Translations under genes and position numbers: made by a program | Notes under the pieces: model-generated | What the model saw: the letters and a program-made list of their open reading frames with translations, nothing else | Told to the model about the DNA's origin: nothing | Databases searched by the model: none | Assembly (NCBI RefSeq): GCF_024298925.1 | Contig: NZ_CP101283.1 | Coordinates: 992,001-1,056,000 of the forward strand | From: Phenylobacterium sp. LH3H17 | GTDB taxonomy: Bacteria; Pseudomonadota; Alphaproteobacteria; Caulobacterales; Caulobacteraceae | Length of the DNA: 64,000 bases | Reading direction: 5' to 3' | In this document: positions 24,858 through 33,942 of the stretch, one piece after another | How the letters are laid out: every line of letters begins with the position of its first letter | How positions within the stretch are numbered: position 1 is the stretch's first letter

Positions 24858-27197
24858 ATGATCACCTACCGTTTCGCAGCCATGGCCGCGGCGTCCACGA
24901 TCGCCCTGCTGATGGCGTCGCCGGCCTCGGCCCAGGCCGCCAACGAGCTCGAGGAGCTCGTGGTCACCGCCCAGAAGCGGGAGCAGAACCTGCAGGACGT
25001 GCCGATCGCCGTCAGCGCCTTCTCCGAAGCCGCGCTCGACCGCGTGCAGATCGAGGACGCCACCGACATCCAGCTCTCCATCCCCAACGCCGTCCTGACC
25101 GGGAACGACCGCTTCACGCTTCGGGGCGTCGGCAACAACGCGCTGGGCGCGGTGGATCTTGGCGTACCTTCGTTCGTGAACGGCGCGGCCATCGGCTACC
25201 CGCCGCAGAACGAGTTCTTCGACATGGCGCGGATCGAGGTGCTGCGAGGCCCTCAGGGAACGCTCTATGGGCGCAACACCACCGGCGGGGCGATCAACTT
25301 CATCACCCGCAAGCCAGGCGACGCCTTCGGCGGCGAGGCGAGCGTGCAACTCGGCAACTTCTCCAGCGTCCGCCTCGGCGCGGCCGTCGACCTGCCGCTT
25401 GGCGAAAAGGTGGCGGTGCGCCTGGCCGGCTACAGCCTGGACCGGGATGGCTATACGAAGAATGTCTCCACGGGCCGCGACGTCGACGGGCGCGACCAGT
25501 GGGGCGTCCGGGGCACCGCGACCTTCGACATCGGACCCGATACAAGCGCCACCCTTGTGTTGAGCCGCTTTGAGGAAGACAGCTCCCGGGCCCGCGAGGG
25601 CAAGCGGCTGTGCCGGGCCCACCCTGTGCTCGGATGCGATCCCAACGTCCTGGGCTTTGACTCACCCAACGCCAACACCACCATCCTGCAAACCCTGTCG
25701 CGGGTGTTCACGCCGTTCCCGGCCGGCGGCAACATCTATGCCGGGGCCCCCAATCCCACCGACCTGCGCAAGATCGCGGCCGATACCGATCCGACCTATC
25801 TCTTCGACCAGAGCACGGCGTCGTTCGAGTTCCAGCACGACTTCGGATCCCTGACCCTCTCCGGGGTCGCGGCCTATTCGAAGTTCTCCACCGAGCAGAA
25901 CACCGACTGGGACAACGCCGACCTGCCGTTCCGCTTCACCCAGCCGATCACCTACTTCAAGGATCGCGACACCCAGGTCACCACCGACCGTCTCCTGACC
26001 ACCGACAGCTTCACCTCGCGGGGAACCACCAAGACCGGCGAACTGCGGCTCGCCTCGCAGTTCGAGGGGCGCTTCGACTTCCTGCTGGGCGCCTTCTACC
26101 TCGAGGGGACGGGGTCTGGCGGGTTCGAGACCTGGCATCCCGCGATCGAGGCGTTCCAGAAGGCGCTGGGTCGTCCCCAGGAGACCTGGCGGGTGTCGAC
26201 CCTGTCGCGCAATGGGAAGAACGCCACCTGGGCGATGTTCGGCGAGACCTATGTGGACCTCGCCGACAGCCTGCGCCTGACGCTCGGCGCTCGCTACACC
26301 GAAGAGGAACGCTCGGGCGAATCCCGCTCCATCGTGCTCGGCCCCCAGGGCCCGTGGCTCTATTCCAAGTTCGACGGCCAGAAGGCGACCTACAAGGCCG
26401 CCCTCGACTGGACACCGGACCTGACGTTCACCGACAAGACCCTGATCTACGGCTCGGTCGCGACGGGCTACAAGGGCGGCGGCCTGAACTCCGGGACGGC
26501 CGCGGGGTTTGGGCCCGAGACGGTGACGGCCTACGAGGTGGGCGCCAAGAACAGCCTCGCCGACGGCGCCCTGCAGGCCAATGTGACGGCCTTCTACTAT
26601 GACTATACCGGTCTGCAGCTCGGCCAGCGGATCAACGGCGGGGTGGTGACCCGCAACGCCGATGCGACGATCTATGGACTAGAAGGCGAGTTCGCCTACG
26701 CCGCGGGCGACCACTGGCTGTTCGACGCCAATCTGTCCTATCTCCACACCCGGATCGGAACCTTCCTCAGCGAGGACGCCGCCAATCCCGCCCAGAGCCT
26801 CACGGCGACGGCGCCGCCGGTGCGGATCAATCTCGAGGGCAACGAACTTCCCCACTCCCCCGGATTCAAGGTCAAGGCCGGGGCGCAGTACCAGACCGAT
26901 CCCTTCCGTGGGGACTGGTCGGCGACGTTCCGGATCGACGCGACCTGGCAGGATTCCTACTTCGCGCGCGAGTACAACAGCCCGACGGATCGGATCGACT
27001 CCTGGGGGGTGGTCGACCTGCAGGTGCGCCTGGACAATGATCCCGCGGGCCTGGGGGTGCGCTTCTTCGTCAAGAACCTCACCGATGACGACAACATCAC
27101 CAACATCATCATCGAGGACGCCCTGATCGGACGCTATCGCAACGCCCGGCTCCTGGAGCCCCGAACCTATGGGGTCATCGTCCAGAAGCGCTTCTAG
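24858..27197 (+). CDS. TonB-dependent outer-membrane receptor
   Basis: 779 aa with a signal peptide (MITYRFAAMAAASTIALLMA...ASA). The mature start, ELEELVVTAQKREQNLQDVP, is the TonB box and plug entry typical of Caulobacterales/Sphingomonadales receptors. The plug has RIEVLRGPQGTLYGRNTTGG and AINFITRKPG, and the 22-strand barrel ends in GVIVQKRF with the final aromatic. It imports a substrate too large for porins, here probably a galactoside. It is divergent from the GPH transporter, sharing operators C and D. Confidence 0.93.
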   Translation: MITYRFAAMAAASTIALLMASPASAQAANELEELVVTAQKREQNLQDVPIAVSAFSEAALDRVQIEDATDIQLSIPNAVLTGNDRFTLRGVGNNALGAVDLGVPSFVNGAAIGYPPQNEFFDMARIEVLRGPQGTLYGRNTTGGAINFITRKPGDAFGGEASVQLGNFSSVRLGAAVDLPLGEKVAVRLAGYSLDRDGYTKNVSTGRDVDGRDQWGVRGTATFDIGPDTSATLVLSRFEEDSSRAREGKRLCRAHPVLGCDPNVLGFDSPNANTTILQTLSRVFTPFPAGGNIYAGAPNPTDLRKIAADTDPTYLFDQSTASFEFQHDFGSLTLSGVAAYSKFSTEQNTDWDNADLPFRFTQPITYFKDRDTQVTTDRLLTTDSFTSRGTTKTGELRLASQFEGRFDFLLGAFYLEGTGSGGFETWHPAIEAFQKALGRPQETWRVSTLSRNGKNATWAMFGETYVDLADSLRLTLGARYTEEERSGESRSIVLGPQGPWLYSKFDGQKATYKAALDWTPDLTFTDKTLIYGSVATGYKGGGLNSGTAAGFGPETVTAYEVGAKNSLADGALQANVTAFYYDYTGLQLGQRINGGVVTRNADATIYGLEGEFAYAAGDHWLFDANLSYLHTRIGTFLSEDAANPAQSLTATAPPVRINLEGNELPHSPGFKVKAGAQYQTDPFRGDWSATFRIDATWQDSYFAREYNSPTDRIDSWGVVDLQVRLDNDPAGLGVRFFVKNLTDDDNITNIIIEDALIGRYRNARLLEPRTYGVIVQKRF

Positions 27198-27309
27198 TCG
27201 GCCGCACCCGGCCGGAAATCACGCCGCGTCAGTGACGATCCCGGGGGTCGCCATTGACGCCGGCGGGGCAAGGTCGGCGAAGTGATCTGATGGACAGGCG
27301 CGCGGCGAC

Positions 27310-28200
27310 ATGACGGACCTGGAGTGTCGGGTGAACGCCCCCGATCAGCTGGGCGAGGGGCCCTGCTGGTCGCAGGCCGAAGGGCGTCTCTACTGGTTCG
27401 ATATCAAGGGGCGCGCGCTCAACTGGCATGAGCCGGCGAGCGGGCGGTCGGAACGCCGCGATCTCGGGCTGCGGGCCAGCGCCGCGGCGGTCTGCGCCGG
27501 CGGGGGCCTGCTGCTGGCCACCGAGCAGGGACTGGCTCTTTGGGATTGCGACCGCGAGAGCCTGACCCTGGTGCAGCCGATGGCGTTGGAGCCGGGCTTC
27601 CGCACCAACGACGGCAAGGTCGATCCGCACGGCGACTTCTGGTGGAGCACGATGGACGACGATGAGGGGCGGCGGCCCGGGACGGTCTATCGCACGCGCG
27701 CGTCAGGCCAGACCGAGGCCGTGATCAGGGCCATCCATATCGCCAATACGATGAGCTTCAGCCCGGACGGGCGGCGGCTCTATCTGGCGGACTCCAGGGC
27801 GCAGGCCATCTACGCCTATGACATGTCCGATCTCAGCCAGCGGACCGAGTTCGTCCATACCCGGGGCGAGGCCGCCACGCCCGACGGCGGCGCCGTCGAC
27901 GCCCAGGGATTTCTCTGGAACGCGCAGTGGGGGGGAGGGCGGCTGGTCCGCTACGCGCCCGATGGGCGCGTCGACCTCACCGTCCCGCTCCCCGTCGACC
28001 AGCCGACCAGCTGCGCCTTCGGCGGGCCCGGGCTTAGGACCCTGTTCGTCACCAGCGCCTGGGACGGGCTCACCCCGGCCCAGCGGCAGGCCCAACCCCT
28101 GGCCGGGGCCCTGTTCGCCTTCCAGCCGGATGTCGGCGGCCTGCCGCTTCCCCTCTTTGAGCGCTCATTTCCCGGGTCGGAGACCGTTCATGGCCGATAA
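27310..28200 (+). CDS. SMP-30/gluconolactonase-type sugar lactonase
   Basis: 296 aa, a six-bladed beta-propeller lactonase. Metal-site residues are the Glu of LGEGPCW, the Asn of FRTNDGKVDPHGDFWW and the Asp of LYLADSRAQAIYAY. It opens an aldonolactone to the aldonate. In this operon it follows the presumed sugar dehydrogenase step and feeds the IlvD/EDD dehydratase, whose ATG lies 11 bases inside its 3' end. Galactonolactone is the expected substrate from context. Confidence 0.9.
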   Translation: MTDLECRVNAPDQLGEGPCWSQAEGRLYWFDIKGRALNWHEPASGRSERRDLGLRASAAAVCAGGGLLLATEQGLALWDCDRESLTLVQPMALEPGFRTNDGKVDPHGDFWWSTMDDDEGRRPGTVYRTRASGQTEAVIRAIHIANTMSFSPDGRRLYLADSRAQAIYAYDMSDLSQRTEFVHTRGEAATPDGGAVDAQGFLWNAQWGGGRLVRYAPDGRVDLTVPLPVDQPTSCAFGGPGLRTLFVTSAWDGLTPAQRQAQPLAGALFAFQPDVGGLPLPLFERSFPGSETVHGR

Positions 28201-29914
28201 GCCGTCGCGCAGTCAGAAGAACTTCGGGAAGCTCGACCGGGACGGCTTCATCCATCGCAGCTGGATCAAGGGGACGGGTCTGCCGGAGCATGTCTTCGAC
28301 GGCCGTCCGGTGATCGGCATCTGCAACACCTGGTCTGAGCTGGTCACCTGCCAGTTCCACCTCCGCGACCTCGCCGAATATGTGAAGCGCGGCGTCTGGG
28401 AAGCCGGCGGCGTGCCGATCGAGTTTCCGGCCATGTCGCTGCCCGAAACCCAGATGCGTCCCACGGCGATGCTGTTCCGCAACCTCCTGGCCATGGAGGT
28501 CGAGGAGAGCATCCGCGCCAACCCCATCGACGGCGTCGTCCTGCTCGGCGGCTGCGACAAGACAACGCCAGGCCAGTTGATGGGCGCGGCCAGCGTCGAC
28601 CTGCCGACCATGGTCGTGTCGTCGGGTCCGATGCTGAACGGCAAGTTCAGGGGCCGCGACATCGGATCGGGAACCGATGTCTGGCGGTTCTCGGAGTCGG
28701 TGAGGGCCGGCGAGATGTCCCTGGCCGATTTCCTGGGCGCCGAGGCCGGCATGAGCCGCAGCCACGGGACCTGCAACACCATGGGCACGGCCTCGACCAT
28801 GGCCAGTCTGGTCGAAGCTCTGGGCGTCAGCCTGCCCAACAACGCCGCCCTGCCCGGCGTGGACGCGCGCCGCAAGACCCTGGCCCACCTGACGGGCAAT
28901 CGCATCGTCGAGCTGGTGAAACAGGACGTCCGCCTGTCGCAGATCCTCACGCGCGAAGCCTTCGAGAACGCCATCCTCATGCACGCCGCCATCGGCGGAT
29001 CGACCAACGCGGTGGTGCACCTCCTGGCCCTGGCCGGGCGGGTCGGCGTCCCCTTGAGCCTTGAGGATTTCGACCGGATCGGGCGCGACGTTCCGCTGCT
29101 GGTCAACCTGATGCCCTCGGGCCAGTTCCTGATGGAGGACTTCTGCTACGCCGGCGGCTGCCCGGCGGTGATGAAGGAGCTGGGCGCGGTGTTCGGCCGT
29201 GAGGCGTTGACGGTTTCCGGTTTCACCCAGGGCGCCATCGCCGAGGCCGCCGAGGTCTGGAACCGCGAGGTGATCGCCACGCGGGAGAGCCCCTTCGGAC
29301 CGTCGTCCGGCGTCTGGGTGCTGCGGGGAAACCTCTGTCCCGACGGTGCGATCCTGAAGCCCAGCGCCGCTTCGCCGGACCTCCTGTCGCATCGCGGCCG
29401 GGCCGTGGTGTTCGAGACCATCGAGGACTACCACGCCCGGATCGACGATCCGGACCTGCAGGTCGACGCGACCTCGGTGCTGGTCCTGAAGGGTTGCGGG
29501 CCGGCCGGCTATCCCGGCATGCCGGAGGTCGGCAACATGGCCCTGCCGCCGAAGCTGCTCGCCCAGGGCGTTCGCGACATGGTCCGGATTTCCGACGCGC
29601 GGATGAGCGGCACCGCCTACGGCACGGTGATCCTGCACGTGGCGCCCGAGGCCCATGTGGGCGGGCCGCTCGCCCTGGTGCGCGACGGCGACGAGATCGT
29701 CCTGGATGGACCTGGCCGCACCCTCGACCTGATCGTCGACGCGGCCGAACTGGCGCGCCGGCGCACGGCCTGGGAGGCCTTGCGCCCGCCGCCCGCCTAC
29801 AGCCGCGGCTGGGCCAAGCTCTATGTGGACACGGTGCTGCAGGCCGACCGGGGCGTCGACCTCGACTTCCTGGTGGGACGGTCGAGCGCCGACGTCACTC
29901 GGGAATCCCACTGA
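28190..29914 (+). CDS. IlvD/EDD family aldonate dehydratase
   Basis: 574 aa from the ATG at 28190, inside the lactonase gene. Iron-sulfur ligands are seen in GGCDKTTPG (Cys near 122) and HGTCNTMG (Cys near 195). The N-terminus (SQKNFGKLDRDGFIHRSWIK) resembles the arabinonate/xylonate-type sugar-acid dehydratases rather than dihydroxyacid dehydratase of valine synthesis. In this operon it should convert galactonate to 2-keto-3-deoxygalactonate, taking the place of the enolase-type DgoD. Substrate assignment is by context. Confidence 0.88.
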   Translation: MADKPSRSQKNFGKLDRDGFIHRSWIKGTGLPEHVFDGRPVIGICNTWSELVTCQFHLRDLAEYVKRGVWEAGGVPIEFPAMSLPETQMRPTAMLFRNLLAMEVEESIRANPIDGVVLLGGCDKTTPGQLMGAASVDLPTMVVSSGPMLNGKFRGRDIGSGTDVWRFSESVRAGEMSLADFLGAEAGMSRSHGTCNTMGTASTMASLVEALGVSLPNNAALPGVDARRKTLAHLTGNRIVELVKQDVRLSQILTREAFENAILMHAAIGGSTNAVVHLLALAGRVGVPLSLEDFDRIGRDVPLLVNLMPSGQFLMEDFCYAGGCPAVMKELGAVFGREALTVSGFTQGAIAEAAEVWNREVIATRESPFGPSSGVWVLRGNLCPDGAILKPSAASPDLLSHRGRAVVFETIEDYHARIDDPDLQVDATSVLVLKGCGPAGYPGMPEVGNMALPPKLLAQGVRDMVRISDARMSGTAYGTVILHVAPEAHVGGPLALVRDGDEIVLDGPGRTLDLIVDAAELARRRTAWEALRPPPAYSRGWAKLYVDTVLQADRGVDLDFLVGRSSADVTRESH

Positions 29915-30663
29915 TGGCGGGCGCTCGGTATCCAAGCCTCGAGGGCCGCGTCACCTTCATCACCGGCGGCGCCAGCGGGATCGGCGCCAGCCTTGTGGCC
30001 CAGTTCCACGCCCAGGGCGCGCGGGTCGCCTTTATCGATCGTCAGGCAGAGGCGGGGCGGGCCCTTACCGAAGGGCTGCCCGGCGCCTGGTTCCGGGCGC
30101 TCGACGTCACTGACACGACCGCCTTGACGCAGGCGATCGCCGCGGCAGGCGCCGACCTGGGCCCGGTGACGGTGCTGGTGAACAATGTGGCCGACGACAC
30201 CCGCCGCCCGGCGCAGGAGACGTCCCCCGAGGCGTGGCGCGCGGCCCTGGCGGTCAACCTGGACCCGGTCTTCGTCGCATCGACCGCGGTCCACCCGATG
30301 ATGCGGAGCGCGGGGGCGGGGGCGATCATCAATGTCAGCTCGATCAACGCCCTCTGGGGCCCGGCCGGCATGGCGGCCTATGTCGCGGCCAAGGGCGCGA
30401 TCAACAGCCTGACCAAGGCGCTGGCGCGCGAATGGGGAGGCGATGGCGTCAGGGTCAACGCCCTGTCGCCGGGCTGGGTCGTGACGGAGCGCCAGCTCGA
30501 GCTTTGGCTGACGCCGCAGGCCGAGGCCGAATGGGCCCGCCAGGTCGCCCTGCCAGGCCGGATTACCCCCGATGACATCGCCCGGGCCGCGCTGTTCCTG
30601 GCCTCCGATGACAGCCGGATGATGACCGGCCAGAACCTCGTCATCGACGCGGGGCGGACATGA
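29914..30663 (+). CDS. SDR dehydrogenase, probable sugar (galactose) 1-dehydrogenase
   Basis: 249 aa, a classical SDR. TGGASGIG is the cofactor motif, NNVADD replaces the usual NNAG, SSIN the catalytic serine strand and YVAAK the catalytic pair. It starts within the dehydratase stop (TGATG) and its stop overlaps the DgoK start. In De Ley-Doudoroff operons such an SDR oxidises galactose to galactonolactone, which is the one step otherwise missing here. Function is inferred from position. Confidence 0.82.
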   Translation: MAGARYPSLEGRVTFITGGASGIGASLVAQFHAQGARVAFIDRQAEAGRALTEGLPGAWFRALDVTDTTALTQAIAAAGADLGPVTVLVNNVADDTRRPAQETSPEAWRAALAVNLDPVFVASTAVHPMMRSAGAGAIINVSSINALWGPAGMAAYVAAKGAINSLTKALAREWGGDGVRVNALSPGWVVTERQLELWLTPQAEAEWARQVALPGRITPDDIARAALFLASDDSRMMTGQNLVIDAGRT

Positions 30664-31577
30664 GCCGCGCAGCCACCCTGCTGGCCTGCGACTGGGGCAC
30701 CACCCATCTCAGGGCCTGGACGCTCGGCGACGACGGAACGGTGCTGAAGGACCGGGGCTTCCCGTTCGGGGTGGGGCGGCTGAGCGCGGGCGAGGCGCCG
30801 CAGCGGCTGGCCGAGGTGCGGACCGCCCTGGGGGCGCAGGGACTTCCGGCGATCCTCTGCGGCATGGTGGGCTCCAATCTGGGATGGGTCGCGACGCCCT
30901 ATGCCGACCTGCCCGCTGACGCCGCCGACCTCGCCGCGGGCCTGGTGGAGGTCGGCGATCCCGCGGGCCGCGTGCGGATCGTGCCGGGATTGCGGACCCC
31001 CGGATTCAATGGCGCGGGCGACGTGATGCGCGGGGAGGAGACCCAGCTTTTCGGGTGGCTGGCCGCCCACCCGGAACGCCGGACGGGGCGCCAGGTCGTC
31101 TGTCATCCGGGAACACACACCAAATGGATGGTGGTCGAGGAGGGGCGGTTGACCGCCTTCTGCACCGCCATGACCGGCGAGCTTTTCGCCGTCCTGACGA
31201 AATACAGCGTGCTGAAGAGCGAGGCCCCGGCCGGCGATGTCACGGCGTTCGAGGAAGGGCTCAACGCCGCTGGCGCCGGCGATGCGCTGGCGGCCCGGCT
31301 GTTCACGGCGCGGGGTCGCCTGGTCGCGGGGGGGCGAGCGCCTGAAAGCGCCTCGAGCTACCTGTCAGGCCTGCTCATCGGGGCCGACGTCGCCACCACG
31401 CCCGCGCTCATCGGCATCGGACTCGCAGAGCCGGTGGCCCTGCTGGGCGATCTGGAGCTGTGCGCCCACTATGGCCGCGCCCTGGCCTCCCGGGGCCGCG
31501 GGTATGAGATCTTCGATGGCGAGGCGGCCGCGATCGCCGGTCTTCACGCCCTTCATCACGGGAGCCTTGGCCGATGA
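30660..31577 (+). CDS. dgoK: 2-dehydro-3-deoxygalactonokinase
   Basis: 305 aa, standard for DgoK. The N-terminus LLACDWGTTHLRAWTLG is the phosphate-binding DWGTT loop of this ASKHA kinase family, and CGMVGSNLGW, QVVCHPGTHTKW and FCTAMTGELFAVL are family blocks. It phosphorylates 2-keto-3-deoxygalactonate at C6. Coupled by ATGA overlaps to both neighbours (SDR and aldolase). Confidence 0.93.
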   Translation: MSRAATLLACDWGTTHLRAWTLGDDGTVLKDRGFPFGVGRLSAGEAPQRLAEVRTALGAQGLPAILCGMVGSNLGWVATPYADLPADAADLAAGLVEVGDPAGRVRIVPGLRTPGFNGAGDVMRGEETQLFGWLAAHPERRTGRQVVCHPGTHTKWMVVEEGRLTAFCTAMTGELFAVLTKYSVLKSEAPAGDVTAFEEGLNAAGAGDALAARLFTARGRLVAGGRAPESASSYLSGLLIGADVATTPALIGIGLAEPVALLGDLELCAHYGRALASRGRGYEIFDGEAAAIAGLHALHHGSLGR

Positions 31578-32197
31578 CCCTGGACGAGGCGCTCGCCCAA
31601 TGCCCGGTCGTGGCGATCCTTCGCGGGATAGGTTCTTCGGAGGCGTGCGACCATGTGGCCGCGCTTTTCGAGGCGGGCGTCCGGGTCGTCGAGGTTCCGC
31701 TGAATTCCCCCGAACCGCTTGCGAGTATCGGCCAGATCGCCCGGCGGTTCGGCGAGGCCATGATCGTGGGCGCCGGCACGGTGCTGAACCAGGATCAGGT
31801 CGACGCCGTCGCCGCGGCGGGGGGGCGCCTCATCGTGTCGCCCAACAGCTCGGCGAACGTCATAGCGCGCGCGCTGGCCCTGCGTCTGGATCCGATCCCG
31901 GGCTTCGCCTCGGCCACGGAGGCCTTCTCCGCCATCGATGCGGGGGCTCGCCATCTCAAGCTTTTTCCGGCCGTCACCTACGGTCCGGGACATCTGACGC
32001 AACTGCGGGCGGTGTTGCCGGCGGAGAGCCTTGTCTGGGCCGTGGGCGGTGTCTCGGCGCAGAACCTCTCCGAATGGTCGGCGGCCGGCGCCCTTGCGTT
32101 CGGTCTTGGCGGCGAACTTTATCGCGCCGGACAATCTGTTCTCGAAACCGCGGCGAGAGCGGCGAGGGCTGTCAGCGCGGCATCGGCGTTGAGCTAG
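31574..32197 (+). CDS. dgoA: 2-dehydro-3-deoxy-6-phosphogalactonate aldolase
   Basis: 207 aa, the KDPG/KDPGal aldolase family. The motifs are PVVAILRG at the N-terminus, VVEVPLNSPEPL with the catalytic Glu, and LKLFPA with the Schiff-base Lys near 129. The NSPEP variant is typical of the galactonate enzyme. It cleaves KDPGal to pyruvate and glyceraldehyde-3-phosphate, the last step of the pathway. It is the final gene of the operon; the 170 bases after it hold nothing recognisable. Confidence 0.92.
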   Translation: MTLDEALAQCPVVAILRGIGSSEACDHVAALFEAGVRVVEVPLNSPEPLASIGQIARRFGEAMIVGAGTVLNQDQVDAVAAAGGRLIVSPNSSANVIARALALRLDPIPGFASATEAFSAIDAGARHLKLFPAVTYGPGHLTQLRAVLPAESLVWAVGGVSAQNLSEWSAAGALAFGLGGELYRAGQSVLETAARAARAVSAASALS

Positions 32198-32367
32198 AGG
32201 CGCGGCCATGGGCTTCTGCGCTCACTGGATCAGCACGGCTGTTCCCCCCGTCGCTGATCTTGACCCGCCGGGCTTCGGTGCGAGACCCGGCTGGGCGCCG
32301 GTAGGCCATGGGACCTGTGCTTTGCGGATTAACCCCCTGACGTTTCTGGAAACCGCCAGGCGATCGA

Positions 32368-32775
32368 CTAGAGGAAGCCATGCAGGCCCTCGAAGGTCAG
32401 GCTCGCTGCCAGCGGGGTCCCGGGGGCGAGCTTCATGGCCGCGGCGACCTGGGCGCGCTTTACCGGGGAGCCTGCACCCGCACCCGCGCCCGACGCGGCC
32501 CCGGCGGCCTGCTCGGCAAGAAGGGCGTGGAGGCTGCTGGCGGCGGGCGGCGGAAGCAGCGCCTTCAGGCCATCTTCGCAGCGCAGGGCGACAGCCGCCT
32601 TGACCAGATCCTGCAGCGACGCCTGACCCTCGGTCTGCAGCCGCCGCCAGGTTCGGCAGGCCACGCCGGCGCGCTGTGCGGCTTCCACCTGAGCCCAGCC
32701 TAAGGCGACCCGGCGCGCTTTGATGTGCTGCGCAAGCTCGAGCAGCATCTCGGATGGCGTCTGAAGCATGGCCAC
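32368..32775 (-). CDS. XRE-family HTH regulator, HipB-like
   Basis: 135 aa. The HTH region LAQHIKARRVALGWAQVEAA then QRAGVACRTWRRLQTEG (residues 14-50) and SLQDLVKAAVALRCEDGLKA match regulators that normally sit just upstream of a HipA-type kinase toxin. No hipA gene is present on either side, so it is either an orphan antitoxin or a repressor kept after loss of the toxin. A stretch rich in Ala and Gly precedes the C-terminal tail. Confidence 0.75.
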   Translation of the reverse strand: MAMLQTPSEMLLELAQHIKARRVALGWAQVEAAQRAGVACRTWRRLQTEGQASLQDLVKAAVALRCEDGLKALLPPPAASSLHALLAEQAAGAASGAGAGAGSPVKRAQVAAAMKLAPGTPLAASLTFEGLHGFL

Positions 32776-32842
32776 ATGTGGCCAATTACAGCCAATAAAT
32801 CAGTCTAGTTGTCCAAATATCGCCAGTTAGACTGCGGCGACC

Positions 32843-33337
32843 TTAGTCCCGAAGGGCTTCCTGGCAAAGGGCCAGCGCTCGAGACATCCGGTATTCGACC
32901 GCCTTGGCCGTGATGCCGAAGTGCACGGCGATCTGCTGATAGCTCATGCCGACAAAGCGATTCAGAATGAAGGTTTCTCGATAGATTGGCGGCAAACCCA
33001 GGATGACCTGCTTCAGCAGAAGCATCGTTTCCTGCTCGGGGTGGGACCACGGCTCGCCCTCCTCGATGTCTGGCTGGTAGGCGAGCTGGGCGCCGCCGCG
33101 CCGGGCCTGATGTCGATATTCGTCCCGAGCCAGGTTGTTGGCCACGGTCATGAGGAGCGCCCGAGGGTGGCGCGCCTCCCCAAGGGTCTCAGACGCTACA
33201 ACCCTCAAGAAGGCTTCCTGGGCGAGGTCTTCGCTAGCCTCGCGCCCGACGGATGCCGCCAACCGTCGCCTGATCCACTTGGCTTGGGCAGCGAATATCC
33301 TGCCAAGGCGCTCTCGCATGGAATCTGACGGGGTCAT
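32843..33337 (-). CDS. ECF RNA polymerase sigma factor
   Basis: 164 aa. Region 2 is seen in LAASVGREASEDLAQEAFLR with the -10 contacting helix nearby (VANNLARDEYRHQARR), and region 4 in ILNRFVGMSYQQIAVHFGIT then VEYRMSRALALC (the -35 HTH). The length and region layout are FecI-like. No anti-sigma gene (FecR-like) or receptor is adjacent, which is unusual. A broken paralogue lies at 8210-8583. Confidence 0.88.
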   Translation of the reverse strand: MTPSDSMRERLGRIFAAQAKWIRRRLAASVGREASEDLAQEAFLRVVASETLGEARHPRALLMTVANNLARDEYRHQARRGGAQLAYQPDIEEGEPWSHPEQETMLLLKQVILGLPPIYRETFILNRFVGMSYQQIAVHFGITAKAVEYRMSRALALCQEALRD

Positions 33338-33581
33338 GACGAGGCTCTTATCGCGAATGCCCTACCGGTGGAGAGGGTCGGCCACAGTCGTTCGAATCCC
33401 ATGGCGTTGAGGGAATCGAACTTGAGCGTCTCGTTGAGGCTGTTCGGTACGACGAAATGGCGCGCAATGGGTCACCGGGGCCTCTCCCACCATCGAGAAA
33501 ACACAACCCAGAGCATATATGGAAAATCGGCATATGGAATAGTGGCATTTAGTTCTTTGCCCGCTTCGTTGGAGCGGGTGT

Positions 33582-33824
33582 GTGCCGAAGACCATTTTCA
33601 CTGGCGACAACAAGGTCGTAGTCGAAGCGATCCGGGACGCACGGGTCTCTGCGGGACTGACCCAAGGTGAACTTGGTGCCCGTATCGGCCGTGACCAAAG
33701 TCACATCTCGCTGATTGAAGGATCCCAGCGGCGCTTGGACCTTCTCGAGTTTCGCGAGCTGGCGAAGGCGCTCGGCCGTGATCCCGTGGAGCTTTTTGCG
33801 TTGATCTCTTCCAAGCTCAGCTAA
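33582..33824 (+). CDS. Small XRE-family HTH regulator
   Basis: 80 aa from a GTG with GGAGCG upstream. Almost the whole protein is one helix-turn-helix domain: IRDARVSAGLTQGELGARIG, then RDQSHISLIEGSQRRLDLLEF. Such single-domain XRE proteins often control restriction-modification or other toxic genes. The DNA upstream (33400-33580) is less GC-rich. It lies at the left edge of the defence island and could be its controller; a direct target is not shown. Confidence 0.8.
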   Translation: MPKTIFTGDNKVVVEAIRDARVSAGLTQGELGARIGRDQSHISLIEGSQRRLDLLEFRELAKALGRDPVELFALISSKLS

Positions 33825-33942
33825 GTAGATACTTCCAACGCGTGCGAGAAATGTCGGCATTGGGCTGATATTGTTGATTTGGTCGGCTGTTGATCGGCAC
33901 CTGAGGTCGTGATTCCCTTGTCGTTGTTGGCTTTGGGAGGCC

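Noticed and set aside
28070..29935. 621-codon open frame antisense to the dehydratase
   Set aside because: Same shadow effect; the plus-strand gene has iron-sulfur motifs and operon overlaps.
33385..33420. TTCGAATCCCAT text that looks like a tRNA T arm
   Set aside because: The 5' side does not pair with CCCAT and no acceptor or anticodon arm is near, so it is probably chance or a very old relic.
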